From the NCBI RefSeq assembly GCF_018614615.1, contig NZ_JAGGOK010000061.1, forward strand, positions 1-52,147: a stretch of DNA of 52,147 bases, read 5' to 3'. Shown here one piece after another: positions 24,194 to 32,109 of the stretch. How positions within the stretch are numbered: the stretch's first letter is position 1; the number at the start of each line of letters is the position of its first letter. The notes beneath the pieces were generated by a model. That model was given only the letters and a program-made list of their open reading frames with translations. It did no database searches and was not told the DNA's origin. Source of the DNA: Streptomyces sp. ISL-100 (GTDB taxonomy: Bacteria > Actinomycetota > Actinomycetes > Streptomycetales > Streptomycetaceae). The position numbers and the translations under genes are program-made.

Positions 24194-25465
24194 GTGGGCC
24201 TTGTCGTGCAGAAGTACGGAGGCTCCTCCGTTGCCGATGCCGAAGGCATCAAGCGGGTCGCCAAGCGAATCGTCGACGCCAAGAAGAACGGCCACCAGGT
24301 CGTTGTCGTGGTTTCGGCGATGGGCGACACGACGGACGAGTTGATCGATCTCGCCGAGCAGGTATCCCCGATCCCTGCCGGACGTGAATTCGACATGCTG
24401 CTGACAGCGGGTGAGCGGATTTCCATGGCCCTGCTGGCCATGGCGATCAAAAACCTGGGCCACGAGGCCCAGTCGTTCACGGGCAGCCAGGCAGGTGTCA
24501 TCACCGACTCGGTCCACAACAAAGCGCGCATCATCGATGTCACGCCGGGCCGGATCCGCACCGCCCTCGACGAGGGCAACATCGCCATCGTCGCCGGGTT
24601 CCAGGGTGTGTCCCAGGACAAGAAGGACATCACCACCCTCGGCCGGGGCGGGTCGGACACGACCGCGGTCGCCCTCGCAGCGGCGCTGGACGCCGAGGTC
24701 TGTGAGATCTACACCGATGTGGACGGTGTCTTCACCGCCGACCCCCGGGTCGTGAAGAAGGCCCAGAAGATCGACTGGATCTCCTTCGAGGACATGCTGG
24801 AGCTCGCCGCCTCCGGCTCCAAGGTGCTGCTGCACCGCTGCGTGGAGTACGCACGCCGATACAACATCCCGATCCACGTCCGCTCGTCCTTCTCCGGACT
24901 GCGCGGCACCTGGGTCAGCAACGAGCCGCAAGGGGACCAGCAGGTGGAGCACGCCATCATCTCCGGAGTCGCCCACGACGTCTCCGAAGCCAAGGTCACC
25001 GTCGTCGGTGTGCCGGACAAGCCGGGCGAGGCCGCGGCGATCTTCCGGTCCATCGCGGACGCCGAGATCAACATCGACATGGTCGTGCAGAACGTCTCGG
25101 CCGCGTCGACCGGTCTGACCGACATCTCCTTCACCCTTCCCAAGACCGAGGGCCGCAAGGCCATCGACGCCCTGGAGAAGACGAAGAGCGCCATCGGTTT
25201 CGACTCGCTCCGTTACGACGACCAGATCGGCAAGATCTCCCTGGTCGGCGCCGGTATGAAGACGAACCCGGGCGTTACGGCGGGCTTCTTCGAGGCGCTG
25301 GCCGACGCGGGCGTGAACATCGAGCTGATCTCGACATCCGAGATCCGCATCTCGGTCGTGACCCGCGCCGACGATGTCAACGAGGCCGTGCGCGCCGTCC
25401 ACTCGGCCTTCGGCCTGGACAGCGACTCCGACGAGGCAGTCGTCTACGGCGGCACCGGAAGGTGA
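24194..25465 (+). CDS. ask: Aspartokinase (alpha form)
   Basis: The 423-aa enzyme phosphorylates L-aspartate, the first step to lysine, threonine, methionine and diaminopimelate. The amino-acid-kinase domain starts VVQKYGGSSVADAEGIKRVA and has GRGGSDTTAVALAAAL and EIYTDVDGVFTADPRVV. Two C-terminal ACT domains follow (from VTVVGVPDKPGEAAAIF and ISLVGAGMKTNPGV) and should give feedback control by lysine/threonine. Start is GTG at 24194 after ACGAGGAGCG. An in-frame GTG at codon 251 with its own ribosome binding site should give a separate beta subunit, as in Corynebacterium. asd follows after 7 bp in an operon. Confidence 0.96.
   Translation: MGLVVQKYGGSSVADAEGIKRVAKRIVDAKKNGHQVVVVVSAMGDTTDELIDLAEQVSPIPAGREFDMLLTAGERISMALLAMAIKNLGHEAQSFTGSQAGVITDSVHNKARIIDVTPGRIRTALDEGNIAIVAGFQGVSQDKKDITTLGRGGSDTTAVALAAALDAEVCEIYTDVDGVFTADPRVVKKAQKIDWISFEDMLELAASGSKVLLHRCVEYARRYNIPIHVRSSFSGLRGTWVSNEPQGDQQVEHAIISGVAHDVSEAKVTVVGVPDKPGEAAAIFRSIADAEINIDMVVQNVSAASTGLTDISFTLPKTEGRKAIDALEKTKSAIGFDSLRYDDQIGKISLVGAGMKTNPGVTAGFFEALADAGVNIELISTSEIRISVVTRADDVNEAVRAVHSAFGLDSDSDEAVVYGGTGR
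24944..25465 (+). CDS. Aspartokinase beta subunit (internal in-frame start)
   Basis: The GTG at 24944 is codon 251 of the aspartokinase and is preceded by AAGGGGA 7 nt upstream. It begins VEHAIISGVAHDVSEAKVTV, aligning in my memory with the known beta-subunit start of Corynebacterium LysC. The 173-aa product would hold only the two ACT domains and serve as the regulatory partner of an alpha2beta2 enzyme. Initiation here is inferred from the ribosome binding site and the family, not measured. Confidence 0.6.
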   Translation: MEHAIISGVAHDVSEAKVTVVGVPDKPGEAAAIFRSIADAEINIDMVVQNVSAASTGLTDISFTLPKTEGRKAIDALEKTKSAIGFDSLRYDDQIGKISLVGAGMKTNPGVTAGFFEALADAGVNIELISTSEIRISVVTRADDVNEAVRAVHSAFGLDSDSDEAVVYGGTGR

Positions 25466-25472
25466 CCCGCCA

Positions 25473-26531
25473 GTGACGGGCAAGCCGACGCTCGCGGTCG
25501 TCGGAGCGACCGGGGCCGTCGGCGCCGTCATGCTCCAGATCCTGTCGCAGCACGCCGACGTCTGGGGCGAGATCCGACTCGTCGCCTCCCCGCGTTCGGC
25601 CGGCCGCAAGCTGGTCGTGCGCGGGGCGGAGACCGAGGTTCTGGCGCTGTCGGAGGAGGTCCTGGAGGGCGTCGACGTCGCCATGTTCGACGTACCCGAC
25701 GACGTGGCCGCGCGCTGGGCGCCGATCGCCGCCGCCAAGGGCGCGGTGGTGGTGGACAACTCCGCGGCCTTCCGGATGGACCCGGACGTTCCGCTGGTCG
25801 TCCCCGAGGTCAATCCGCATGCCGTACGGGTCCGCCCGCGCGGCATCGTCGCGAGCCCCAACTGCACGACGCTCTCGATGATCGTGGCGGTGGGCGCGCT
25901 GCACGCCGAGTTCGGTCTCGCCGGGCTCGTCGTCTCCTCCTACCAGGCGGTCAGCGGTGAGGGCCGGTCCGGCGTCGACACGCTGCGCACGCAGCTCTCG
26001 CTCGTGGCCGGTACGGAGCTGGGTACGAACCCGGGCGACGTACGACGGGCGGTGGGCGACGACACCGGGCCTTTCGCGGCGCCGATCGCACTGAACGTGG
26101 TGCCGTGGGCCGGGTCGCTCGTGGACGACGGCTGGTCGTCGGAGGAGATGAAGGTCCGCGCCGAGTCGCGCAAGATCCTCGACCGGCCCGGTCTGCCGGT
26201 CTCGGTCACCTGCGTACGGGTGCCAGTGCTCACGACCCACTCGCTGGCCGTGCACGCGCGGTTCGAGGACGAGGTGTCGGTCGAGCGGGCGCACGAGATC
26301 CTGGCGACCGCGCCGGGTGTGGTGCTGTTCGACAACCCGGCGGCGGGGGAGTTCCCGACGCCGGCCGATGTGGTGGGTACGGACCCGACGTGGGTCGGGC
26401 GCGTGCGGCGGTCGCTGGACGACCCGACGGCGCTCGAACTCTTCGTCTGCGGCGACAACCTCCGCAAGGGCGCCGCGCTGAACACCGCGCAGATCGCCGA
26501 GCTGGTGGCCGCCGAAATCGGGGCGGTGTAA
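25473..26531 (+). CDS. asd: Aspartate-semialdehyde dehydrogenase
   Basis: The 352-aa NADPH enzyme reduces aspartyl phosphate to aspartate semialdehyde. It has an N-terminal Rossmann loop VVGATGAVGAVML, VVDNSAAFRMDPDVPLVVPEVN, the nucleophile Cys131 in ASPNCTT, YQAVSGEG and VPVLTTHSLAVHARFE (catalytic His region). Length is normal. Start is GTG at 25473, 7 bp after the aspartokinase stop, with the ribosome binding site GGAAGG lying across that stop. The ask-asd pair is the classic actinobacterial operon supplying the aspartate family and cell-wall DAP. Confidence 0.96.
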   Translation: MTGKPTLAVVGATGAVGAVMLQILSQHADVWGEIRLVASPRSAGRKLVVRGAETEVLALSEEVLEGVDVAMFDVPDDVAARWAPIAAAKGAVVVDNSAAFRMDPDVPLVVPEVNPHAVRVRPRGIVASPNCTTLSMIVAVGALHAEFGLAGLVVSSYQAVSGEGRSGVDTLRTQLSLVAGTELGTNPGDVRRAVGDDTGPFAAPIALNVVPWAGSLVDDGWSSEEMKVRAESRKILDRPGLPVSVTCVRVPVLTTHSLAVHARFEDEVSVERAHEILATAPGVVLFDNPAAGEFPTPADVVGTDPTWVGRVRRSLDDPTALELFVCGDNLRKGAALNTAQIAELVAAEIGAV

Positions 26532-26589
26532 AGCGGAACCCCGCATAGAATCTGTGAACGCCCTGTGAGCAAGTGGAAGACTGGACTAC

Positions 26590-26619
26590 TTGAACTGGGG
26601 CGTTAGGCTGTTCGATTAT
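26590..26619 (+). promoter_or_regulatory. Candidate vegetative promoter ahead of the leader ORF and sigma factor
   Basis: TTGAAC (26590-26595), an 18-bp spacer and GATTAT (26614-26619) resemble a HrdB-type promoter. They lie in the 355-bp stretch between asd and the sigma gene, which otherwise holds only the 57-codon ORF at 26723. No asd terminator is evident. Confidence 0.35.
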
Positions 26620-26722
26620 TCGCTCCCCGCCTTACTGCAACCGGCAGTTGGGAGGGGAGCGTCTTTGCGGTCGCCCCGGCAAAGTGCCACGGCAAATGGG
26701 CCATTCAGGAGGGCAGGTACGC

Positions 26723-26896
26723 ATGCGGGCGTTTGCGACACCGTCAAACGCGGTGCCTCGCGCGTACAACCCTGTCGGGGGGAAGCGTGTCCAACAGGCG
26801 TGGCAACAGAGGTTCTCGACATCACAGCGGTCCCGGCTCGTGGCGCGGCAGTGCGCCCGCTGCGCCGGCCCCGCACGCCCGGCGGCATGCCGGTGA
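26723..26896 (+). CDS. Short upstream ORF coupled to the sigma factor gene
   Basis: A 57-codon frame (MRAFATPSNAVPRAYNPVGG...) opens with ATG at 26723, 9 nt after a near-perfect AGGAGGG. Its TGA at 26894-26896 overlaps the sigma-factor ATG (ATGCCGGTGA), and the sigma start lacks a ribosome binding site of its own. This looks like a leader peptide providing translational coupling. The product is basic, with a late CARC..C pattern; I recognise no domain. It could instead be a misread 5' region if the sigma factor starts at 26962. Confidence 0.4.
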   Translation: MRAFATPSNAVPRAYNPVGGKRVQQAWQQRFSTSQRSRLVARQCARCAGPARPAACR

Positions 26897-27462
26897 TCGC
26901 CCCCATGCCGACGGCTCGTACTGCCCGCATACCGTCCCCGCGCGAGGGCACTGAAGACGCCATGACCGCGGGCACCACAGTCGATCACCTGACCGAGACC
27001 TACAGAGCCCATTACCGCTCACTGCTCGGGCTCGCGGCCCTGCTCCTCGACGACACGGCCTCCTGCGAGGACGTCGTCCAGGAGGCGTTCATACGCGTGC
27101 ACTCCGCCCGCAACCGCGTGCGCGACCCGCAGAAGACCCTGGCCTACCTGCGCCAGACCGTCGTCAACCTCTCCCGCTCGGCGCTCCGGCGCCGCATTCT
27201 CGGGCTGAAGCTGCTTTCGAAGCCCATGCCGGACATGGCGAGTGCGGAGGAGGGGGCGTACGACCAGCTGGAGCGCGACGCGCTGATCAAGGCGATGCGC
27301 GGGCTCCAGCGGCGTCAGCGTGAGGTGCTGGTCCTGCGGTACTTCGCGGACATGACGGAGGCGCAGTGCGCCGAGACACTGGGCATATCCCTCGGCTCGG
27401 TGAAGGCGTACGGCTCACGCGGTATCGCGGCGCTTCGCGTCGCCATGGAGGCATCGGCATGA
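26887..27462 (+). CDS. SigE-type ECF RNA polymerase sigma factor
   Basis: The protein is 191 aa from ATG 26887 (166 aa from ATG 26962). Sigma region 2 is HYRSLLGLAALLLDDTASCEDVVQEAFIRVHSARNRVRDPQKTLAYLRQTVVNLSRSALRRR. Region 4 is RQREVLVLRYFADMTEAQCAETLGISLGSVKAYGSRGIAALRV. There is no C-terminal extension. This is the SASP/SigE-like actinobacterial ECF subgroup. The first 25 residues are poorly conserved in character, so the later start is possible. It overlaps the next gene by ATGA, implying the downstream membrane protein is its regulator. Signal and regulon are unknown. Confidence 0.85.
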   Translation: MPVIAPMPTARTARIPSPREGTEDAMTAGTTVDHLTETYRAHYRSLLGLAALLLDDTASCEDVVQEAFIRVHSARNRVRDPQKTLAYLRQTVVNLSRSALRRRILGLKLLSKPMPDMASAEEGAYDQLERDALIKAMRGLQRRQREVLVLRYFADMTEAQCAETLGISLGSVKAYGSRGIAALRVAMEASA

Positions 27463-28751
27463 GCAGCAAGCAAGAGCGGCACGGGCCGGACGGGCCGTTG
27501 AACGACCTGACTGGAAAAGCGATTGTGAACGACGGGCCGAACGACGAGCGCGACGAGCTTGGCAAGGGCGACGCCCCGGGCACGGAGCCGACCACCGAGG
27601 CGGGCATCGAGCCGACCGCCGAGGCGGGCACCGAATCGCGAATCGAGCCGGCCGCCGAGCCGATCATCGACTTGGGCATCGACGACGACGGGTTCGGCTC
27701 CGACGAGCTGGCCCTGCGCCGGATGCTGCGCGGCGCCGTAGAGGAACTGGAGCCCTCGCAGGACGCCCTGGACCACCTGCGCAAGGCGGTCCCCGCCCGG
27801 CGCGCGAGGCGGCGCCACACCATCGTCGGTATGGCAGCCGCCGCGCTCTTCGTGAGTACGGCCGTCCCCGCCTTCGTCCACGTGGCGAACTCCGGCGACG
27901 CGGCCGAAGACCGCCCTTCGATGGCGGGCCACGGGCAGGAGGCGCACGGTGGCACCGGCTGGGAGAAGGGCGTCAAGGACGGCAAGAAGGACGCGGACAA
28001 GCCCTCCGGCAAATCGACCTCCAAGAGCGACAAGAAAAAGCCGAAGGACGAGAAGAAGGGCCCAGGAAAGGGTCCTTCGGGCACCGGTACGAACGGTGGT
28101 ACCGGCGGCGGCGACTCCGACACATCGGACAGCGTGCCCGCGTCCGCTCCCATGTGCGCCGCGAGCCAGCTCTCGGCCGTCTCGGCGGGTACGCAAGGGC
28201 CCGACGCCGAGGGCAAGGTGTACGGGACGTTCCGGGTCTCCAACGTCTCCGAAATGGCGTGCGTGGTCGCCGGCGCCGGCACGGTGACTCTCCAGGCGAT
28301 GGGCGCGGCCGACCCCGCCCGCATCAACGTCGTCGATCACACTTCGGGTGACGCGGCGGCCGGTCTGCCGGACCCGTCCATGGAGACGACCGGTCTGCTG
28401 CTGGAGCCGGACATGGCGTATCAGGTGGAGTTCGCCTGGGTGCCTACGGAGACCTGCCCCACGACCGGCGGCCCGTCCCCCGACCCCACGCCCACGGAAG
28501 GCACCACGGGTAGTACGACGGACGGCGGCACGGGAACCGCTGCGGGCGGCGCCGACAGTGGCGCCGGCGGCGGCGACGGCGAGCGGGAACCACAGCCCGA
28601 GACCGAGCCGCAGCTCGGCACGGAGGACGGCGGTACGGCGGACGGCAGCGTCTCGGTGAGCCTCACACCGGAGGCGGGCGCGCTGTCCGCGGCGACGGTG
28701 GTTCCCAACGCGTGCGCGGGGACGATCTACCGCACGGGCGTGCTGGCGTAG
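27459..28751 (+). CDS. Membrane-anchored putative sigma-factor regulator with Lys/Gly-rich tether
   Basis: The 430-aa protein has several parts. Residues 1-75 are acidic and disordered, with two near-repeats (EPTTEAG.. / EPTAEAG..). A cytoplasmic helix follows, LALRRMLRGAVEELEPSQDALDHLRKAVPARRARRRH, then one membrane helix TIVGMAAAALFVSTAVPAFVHV (about 122-143). A Lys/Gly tether (KKDADKPSGKSTSKSDKKKPKDEKKG) comes next, and last an extracellular region with four cysteines (MCAAS, EMACVV, ETCPTTG, PNACAG) that could make two disulfides. No HxxxCxxC zinc anti-sigma motif is present. Topology plus ATGA overlap suggests an anti-sigma-like sensor; the 65-95 helix is the candidate sigma-binding part. 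Confidence 0.7.
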   Translation: MSSKQERHGPDGPLNDLTGKAIVNDGPNDERDELGKGDAPGTEPTTEAGIEPTAEAGTESRIEPAAEPIIDLGIDDDGFGSDELALRRMLRGAVEELEPSQDALDHLRKAVPARRARRRHTIVGMAAAALFVSTAVPAFVHVANSGDAAEDRPSMAGHGQEAHGGTGWEKGVKDGKKDADKPSGKSTSKSDKKKPKDEKKGPGKGPSGTGTNGGTGGGDSDTSDSVPASAPMCAASQLSAVSAGTQGPDAEGKVYGTFRVSNVSEMACVVAGAGTVTLQAMGAADPARINVVDHTSGDAAAGLPDPSMETTGLLLEPDMAYQVEFAWVPTETCPTTGGPSPDPTPTEGTTGSTTDGGTGTAAGGADSGAGGGDGEREPQPETEPQLGTEDGGTADGSVSVSLTPEAGALSAATVVPNACAGTIYRTGVLA

Positions 28752-28776
28752 CTGTAGCGACGGAGGGGCAAGGAAG

Positions 28777-28811
28777 CGGGGCGGGCGCAGCCGGAGACGG
28801 CGCCCGCCCCG
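28777..28811. terminator. Terminator between the sigma operon and SURF1
   Basis: CGGGGCGGGCGC (28777-28788) pairs perfectly with GCGCCCGCCCCG (28800-28811), loop AGCCGGAGACG. The position between convergent stop codons suits a bidirectional terminator. Confidence 0.7.
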
Positions 28812-28823
28812 TTGCCACAATCG

Positions 28824-29636
28824 TCAGCCGCGAGCGCCACCAGACCCGGCGCCGACACCCACAACTCCGTCGCCTACTTCTCCCTCTTCCTCGGGCAGAA
28901 TCCCGAGAGCGAGATCCCGGGCGGCCTCCGCCTCGCGGCGCAGGAGCCGGAACCACATGAAGAGCACGAAGCCGGCGAAGACGAACCACTCGCCGGTGTA
29001 GCCGAGGTTCTGGAAGGCCTTGAGGTCGAGGCCGCTGCCCTGCGGCGCGACAGCGGGAACAGGCACCATGCCCGAATCGCTCTCGCCGAGGGTGACCCAG
29101 GCGTCGTACACGTCGTACGGAACGAGATTGACGAGCGAGGCGGCGCTGATCATCCCCAGCTGCCCCTGCGGCAGCCCGCCGCCCGCATGCACACCGTCGG
29201 TGCCCGCGTTCTCGGACGCCTGGAGCGCCCCGGTGACGGTGACTTCGCCGGAGGGCGCGGCGGGGACCTTGGCCCCGGCGGGCAGCCAGCCGCGGACGAC
29301 GGGCAGTGCCTTGCCGCCGTCCGTACGCAGCAGGGTCAGCACGTACGAGCCGCGCTTGCCGTCGATCTCCCGCTCGGGCACGACGAACTGCTCGGCGTAC
29401 CGTCCGGTCGCGGTGGCGGGCCGCCCGGAGGTCTCTGTGTCGACGGGAAGGAGCTCGTCGAGCGGTACGGCGGCCTGCTTGGCCGGGTCGGGCTTCTCCT
29501 CGGCGGCCTGGTGGGTCTCGACACGGTCTTCGAACCGCCCGAGCTGCCAGGACCCCATGAAGACGCAGAAGGGAATGGCCAGCACGACGAAGAGGTGGAT
29601 CCCCCACCAGCGGGGCGTCAGCAGGAACCGGTACAC
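28824..29636 (-). CDS. SURF1 family protein (cytochrome oxidase assembly)
   Basis: The 270-aa protein has the SURF1 plan: an N-terminal membrane helix WWGIHLFVVLAIPFCVFMGSWQLGRF, a periplasm-side domain with GRPATATGRYAEQFVVPER, GSYVLTLLRTDGGKALPVVRGWLPAG and VTVTGALQASE, and a C-terminal membrane helix in GEWFVFAGFVLFMWFRLL. SURF1/Shy1 proteins help insert heme a into cytochrome c oxidase. The start is GTG at 29636 (VYRFLLTPRWWG). The C-terminal tail is acidic then Gly-rich. It is transcribed divergently neither from nor with an oxidase gene here. Confidence 0.9.
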   Translation of the reverse strand: MYRFLLTPRWWGIHLFVVLAIPFCVFMGSWQLGRFEDRVETHQAAEEKPDPAKQAAVPLDELLPVDTETSGRPATATGRYAEQFVVPEREIDGKRGSYVLTLLRTDGGKALPVVRGWLPAGAKVPAAPSGEVTVTGALQASENAGTDGVHAGGGLPQGQLGMISAASLVNLVPYDVYDAWVTLGESDSGMVPVPAVAPQGSGLDLKAFQNLGYTGEWFVFAGFVLFMWFRLLRREAEAARDLALGILPEEEGEVGDGVVGVGAGSGGARG

Positions 29637-29734
29637 CCCACCAAGGTACGGGCCCACCCGACCCCGGTCACAGTCCGGGTCCGCCACTTCCCGCTGACCG
29701 AGCCTGACCGGGCCTGACCGGACCCGGTCAACCT

Positions 29735-31564
29735 TCACTCCACGCCGAGCCGGCCCACATACCGCGCCGCGAAGTCGATCTCCAGCCGGACCTGCTTGAT
29801 CCGCTCCTCCACCACCAGCGACCCGTGCCCCGCGTCGTACCGGTACACCTCGTACGCCGCCCCTCTGGCCGCCAGCCGGTCCACATAGTTCTCGACCTGG
29901 CGGATCGGGCAACGCGGGTCGTTGACCCCCGCCGAGATGTAGACCGGGGCCCGCACCGCGTCGACGTACGTCAGCGGCGAGGACGCCTCGAAGCGCTCCG
30001 GCACCTCCTCCGGCGTGCCGCCGAGCAACGTGCGGTCCATCGCCTTCAGCGCCTCCATCTCGTCGTGGTACGCCGTCACGTAGTCGGCGACCGGCACCGC
30101 CGCCAGCCCCACCGCCCACGCCTCCGGCTGCCTACCGAGCCCGAGCAGCGTCAGGTACCCGCCCCACGAACCACCGGCCAGCACCAGCTTCGCCGGATCC
30201 GCGAGTCCGGACGAGACCGCCCACTCACGGACCGCCGCGATGTCCTCCAGCTCGATCAGCCCGATGCGGTGCTTGAGCGCGTCCGTCCACTCACGCCCGT
30301 ACCCCGTGGACCCCCGGTAGTTGACCCGTACAACGGCATAACCGTGATCCACCCACGCCGCCGGCCCGGCAGCGAACGCGTCGCTGTCGTGCCAGGTCGG
30401 CCCGCCGTGAATCTCGAAGACCGTGGGGAACGGCCCCTCACCCCGCGCAGGCCTCTGCACGAGCGCGTGGATCCGCCCACCGGGCCCCTCAACCCACGCG
30501 TCCTCCACCGGCACGGACCCCGGCGCCTTCATCCCCGGCGGATCGAGCACAACACGCCCCGAAGTCGACCGCACCACCGGCGGCTCAGCCGCCGAGGACC
30601 ACAGAAACTCCACAGCCCCATCAGGCCGGGCCGTCGCACCCGACACCGACCCGGCCGGCGTCTGAACCTCCACCAGCTGCCGCGTGGCGAAGTCGTACCG
30701 CCACAGCTCGCTGCGCGCCTCGAAGCTGTGCACGACGAGCAGCGCGGACCCGTCCCGGTACCACTCGGCCGATACGTCGCCCGGCAGCTCGATCCCGAGC
30801 TCCGTTTCCGCGCCCGACACCACGTCCCACACCATCGGCTCCCAGCGCCCGCGCCGCTGGTGCCGCACGAGCAGCCGGGCGTCCCCGTGGACCGGCGCGA
30901 AACCGAGCACCTCCAGCCCCAGCTCGACCTCCCCGCCGTCGGTGTCGTCCAGCTCGCCCACCGCACTGCCGTCCAGCCGCAGCACCCGCAGCGCGGAGTG
31001 CATCGCGTCGCCGTGCTCGGTGTGCTCGATCGCGATCAGCGTCCCGTCGTACGACAGATCCCCCACACCCGCCGACTCCCGGTGCCGGTAGATCTCGACG
31101 GGCTCGGAGCCCGGCCGTACGACATGCACCGTGGACCCGTCCTCGTCGGTCGAGCGCCCCACGACCGCCGTCCCGTCCCGCCCGAGCGCGAGCCCGGCGG
31201 GGTACGACGCCTCAAGCCCCGGAGCCGCAGGCTCGTCCGCTCCACCTCCGAACGGCTGCCGCATCCAGAAGCCGAACTCGTCCCCGTCCGTATCGCTGAA
31301 CCACCAGATCGACTCCCCGTCGGGCGTCAGCACCCCGTCGGTGGTCCCGTTCGGCCGGTCGGTGGCCTGCCGCTGGGCTCCGCTCGCGCGATCCCAGGCG
31401 TACAGCTCGTACGTCCCGGTCGCATTGGAGACGAACAACGCGCGGTCCGGCGCGTCCTCGGCCCAGTCGGGCAGCGAGACGCGCGGCGCCCGGAATCGCT
31501 TCTCCCAGTCGGGCATGGGCATGGGCATGTCCTGTGCGGCGGACTTGGTGTCGTTCTCAGTCAT
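29735..31564 (-). CDS. S9 family (prolyl oligopeptidase-like) serine peptidase
   Basis: The 609-aa cytosolic protein has an N-terminal beta-propeller-like region with repeated strands (ELYAWDRASGAQRQATD, ESIWWFSDTDGDEFGFWM, GDLSYDGTLIAIEHTEHG). A C-terminal alpha/beta hydrolase domain follows: VFEIHGGPTWHD (oxyanion), VRVNYRGSTGYGREW, nucleophile GGSWGGYL (Ser466), GVNDPRCPIRQ (Asp) and YDAGHGS (His). This is the acylaminoacyl-peptidase/dipeptidyl-peptidase IV-like branch, cleaving short peptides. The ATG at 31564 has G6 upstream; no signal peptide. It is divergent from the SnoaL-like gene with a 69-bp shared gap. Confidence 0.92.
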   Translation of the reverse strand: MTENDTKSAAQDMPMPMPDWEKRFRAPRVSLPDWAEDAPDRALFVSNATGTYELYAWDRASGAQRQATDRPNGTTDGVLTPDGESIWWFSDTDGDEFGFWMRQPFGGGADEPAAPGLEASYPAGLALGRDGTAVVGRSTDEDGSTVHVVRPGSEPVEIYRHRESAGVGDLSYDGTLIAIEHTEHGDAMHSALRVLRLDGSAVGELDDTDGGEVELGLEVLGFAPVHGDARLLVRHQRRGRWEPMVWDVVSGAETELGIELPGDVSAEWYRDGSALLVVHSFEARSELWRYDFATRQLVEVQTPAGSVSGATARPDGAVEFLWSSAAEPPVVRSTSGRVVLDPPGMKAPGSVPVEDAWVEGPGGRIHALVQRPARGEGPFPTVFEIHGGPTWHDSDAFAAGPAAWVDHGYAVVRVNYRGSTGYGREWTDALKHRIGLIELEDIAAVREWAVSSGLADPAKLVLAGGSWGGYLTLLGLGRQPEAWAVGLAAVPVADYVTAYHDEMEALKAMDRTLLGGTPEEVPERFEASSPLTYVDAVRAPVYISAGVNDPRCPIRQVENYVDRLAARGAAYEVYRYDAGHGSLVVEERIKQVRLEIDFAARYVGRLGVE

Positions 31565-31633
31565 CCCCCCATTCTGCGCCGCCCCACTGACAGAGCTCCC
31601 GGGATTGTCAGTGCCGGGGTGGAAACTCGCCGT

Positions 31634-32017
31634 ATGACCGAGCTGCGCAAGACAGTTGAGACGTACTGGTCCGCCGCGCAGGCGCGCGACTGGGCCGCAT
31701 TCGCGGACACACTCAGCATCGACGTCCTCTACGACCTCCCCCAGACCCGCGAGCGCATCCGCGGCAGGGAGAACTTCCTCACCTTCAACCGGGACTACCC
31801 GGCCGACTGGCGCCTCCTGCGGATCAACCGCGTCGTCGCCGACCCCGAGAGCGCCCAGGTGGTCACGTGGGTGCATGTCGCCGTCGGCCTGGAGGAGATG
31901 TACGCGATCACCTACTTCACCGGCGACGCGGACGGCCGCATCACGACGATCACCGACTTCTGGCCCGAACCGTACGAACCCCCGACCGGCCGCGAGCACC
32001 TGGCGGAGCGCTACTGA
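31634..32017 (+). CDS. SnoaL-like/NTF2-fold protein
   Basis: The 127-aa protein has the conical NTF2 fold signatures: an N-terminal helix with VETYWSAAQARDWAAFADTLSIDVLYDLPQTRERIRGRENFLTFNRDYP, a strand block WRLLRINRVVADPESAQVVTWVHVAVGLEEMYAITYFTGDADGRITTITDFW, and a short tail. Such proteins are polyketide cyclases, isomerases or ligand binders; no specific catalytic set is clear. ATG at 31634. It stands alone between the divergent peptidase gene and a terminator. Confidence 0.85.
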   Translation: MTELRKTVETYWSAAQARDWAAFADTLSIDVLYDLPQTRERIRGRENFLTFNRDYPADWRLLRINRVVADPESAQVVTWVHVAVGLEEMYAITYFTGDADGRITTITDFWPEPYEPPTGREHLAERY

Positions 32018-32071
32018 ACGCGCCCGCCCGCCACGCCGAACACTGCCTTCCAGGGTTGTCCCGTAGACATG

Positions 32072-32099
32072 CCGCGCCGCAGGGGCGCCTGCGGCGCGG
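32072..32099. terminator. Terminator between the SnoaL-like and ATP-binding protein genes
   Basis: CCGCGCCGCAGG (32072-32083), tetraloop GGCG, CCTGCGGCGCGG (32088-32099): a perfect 12-bp stem between convergent genes. It marks the end of the conserved core stretch. Confidence 0.75.
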
Positions 32100-32109
32100 G
32101 AGGGCGGGT

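Noticed and set aside
26590..26886. N-terminal extension of the sigma factor back to 26590
   Set aside because: The extra 99 residues have no sigma-like sequence and no ribosome binding site, and cover a promoter-like stretch and the leader ORF.
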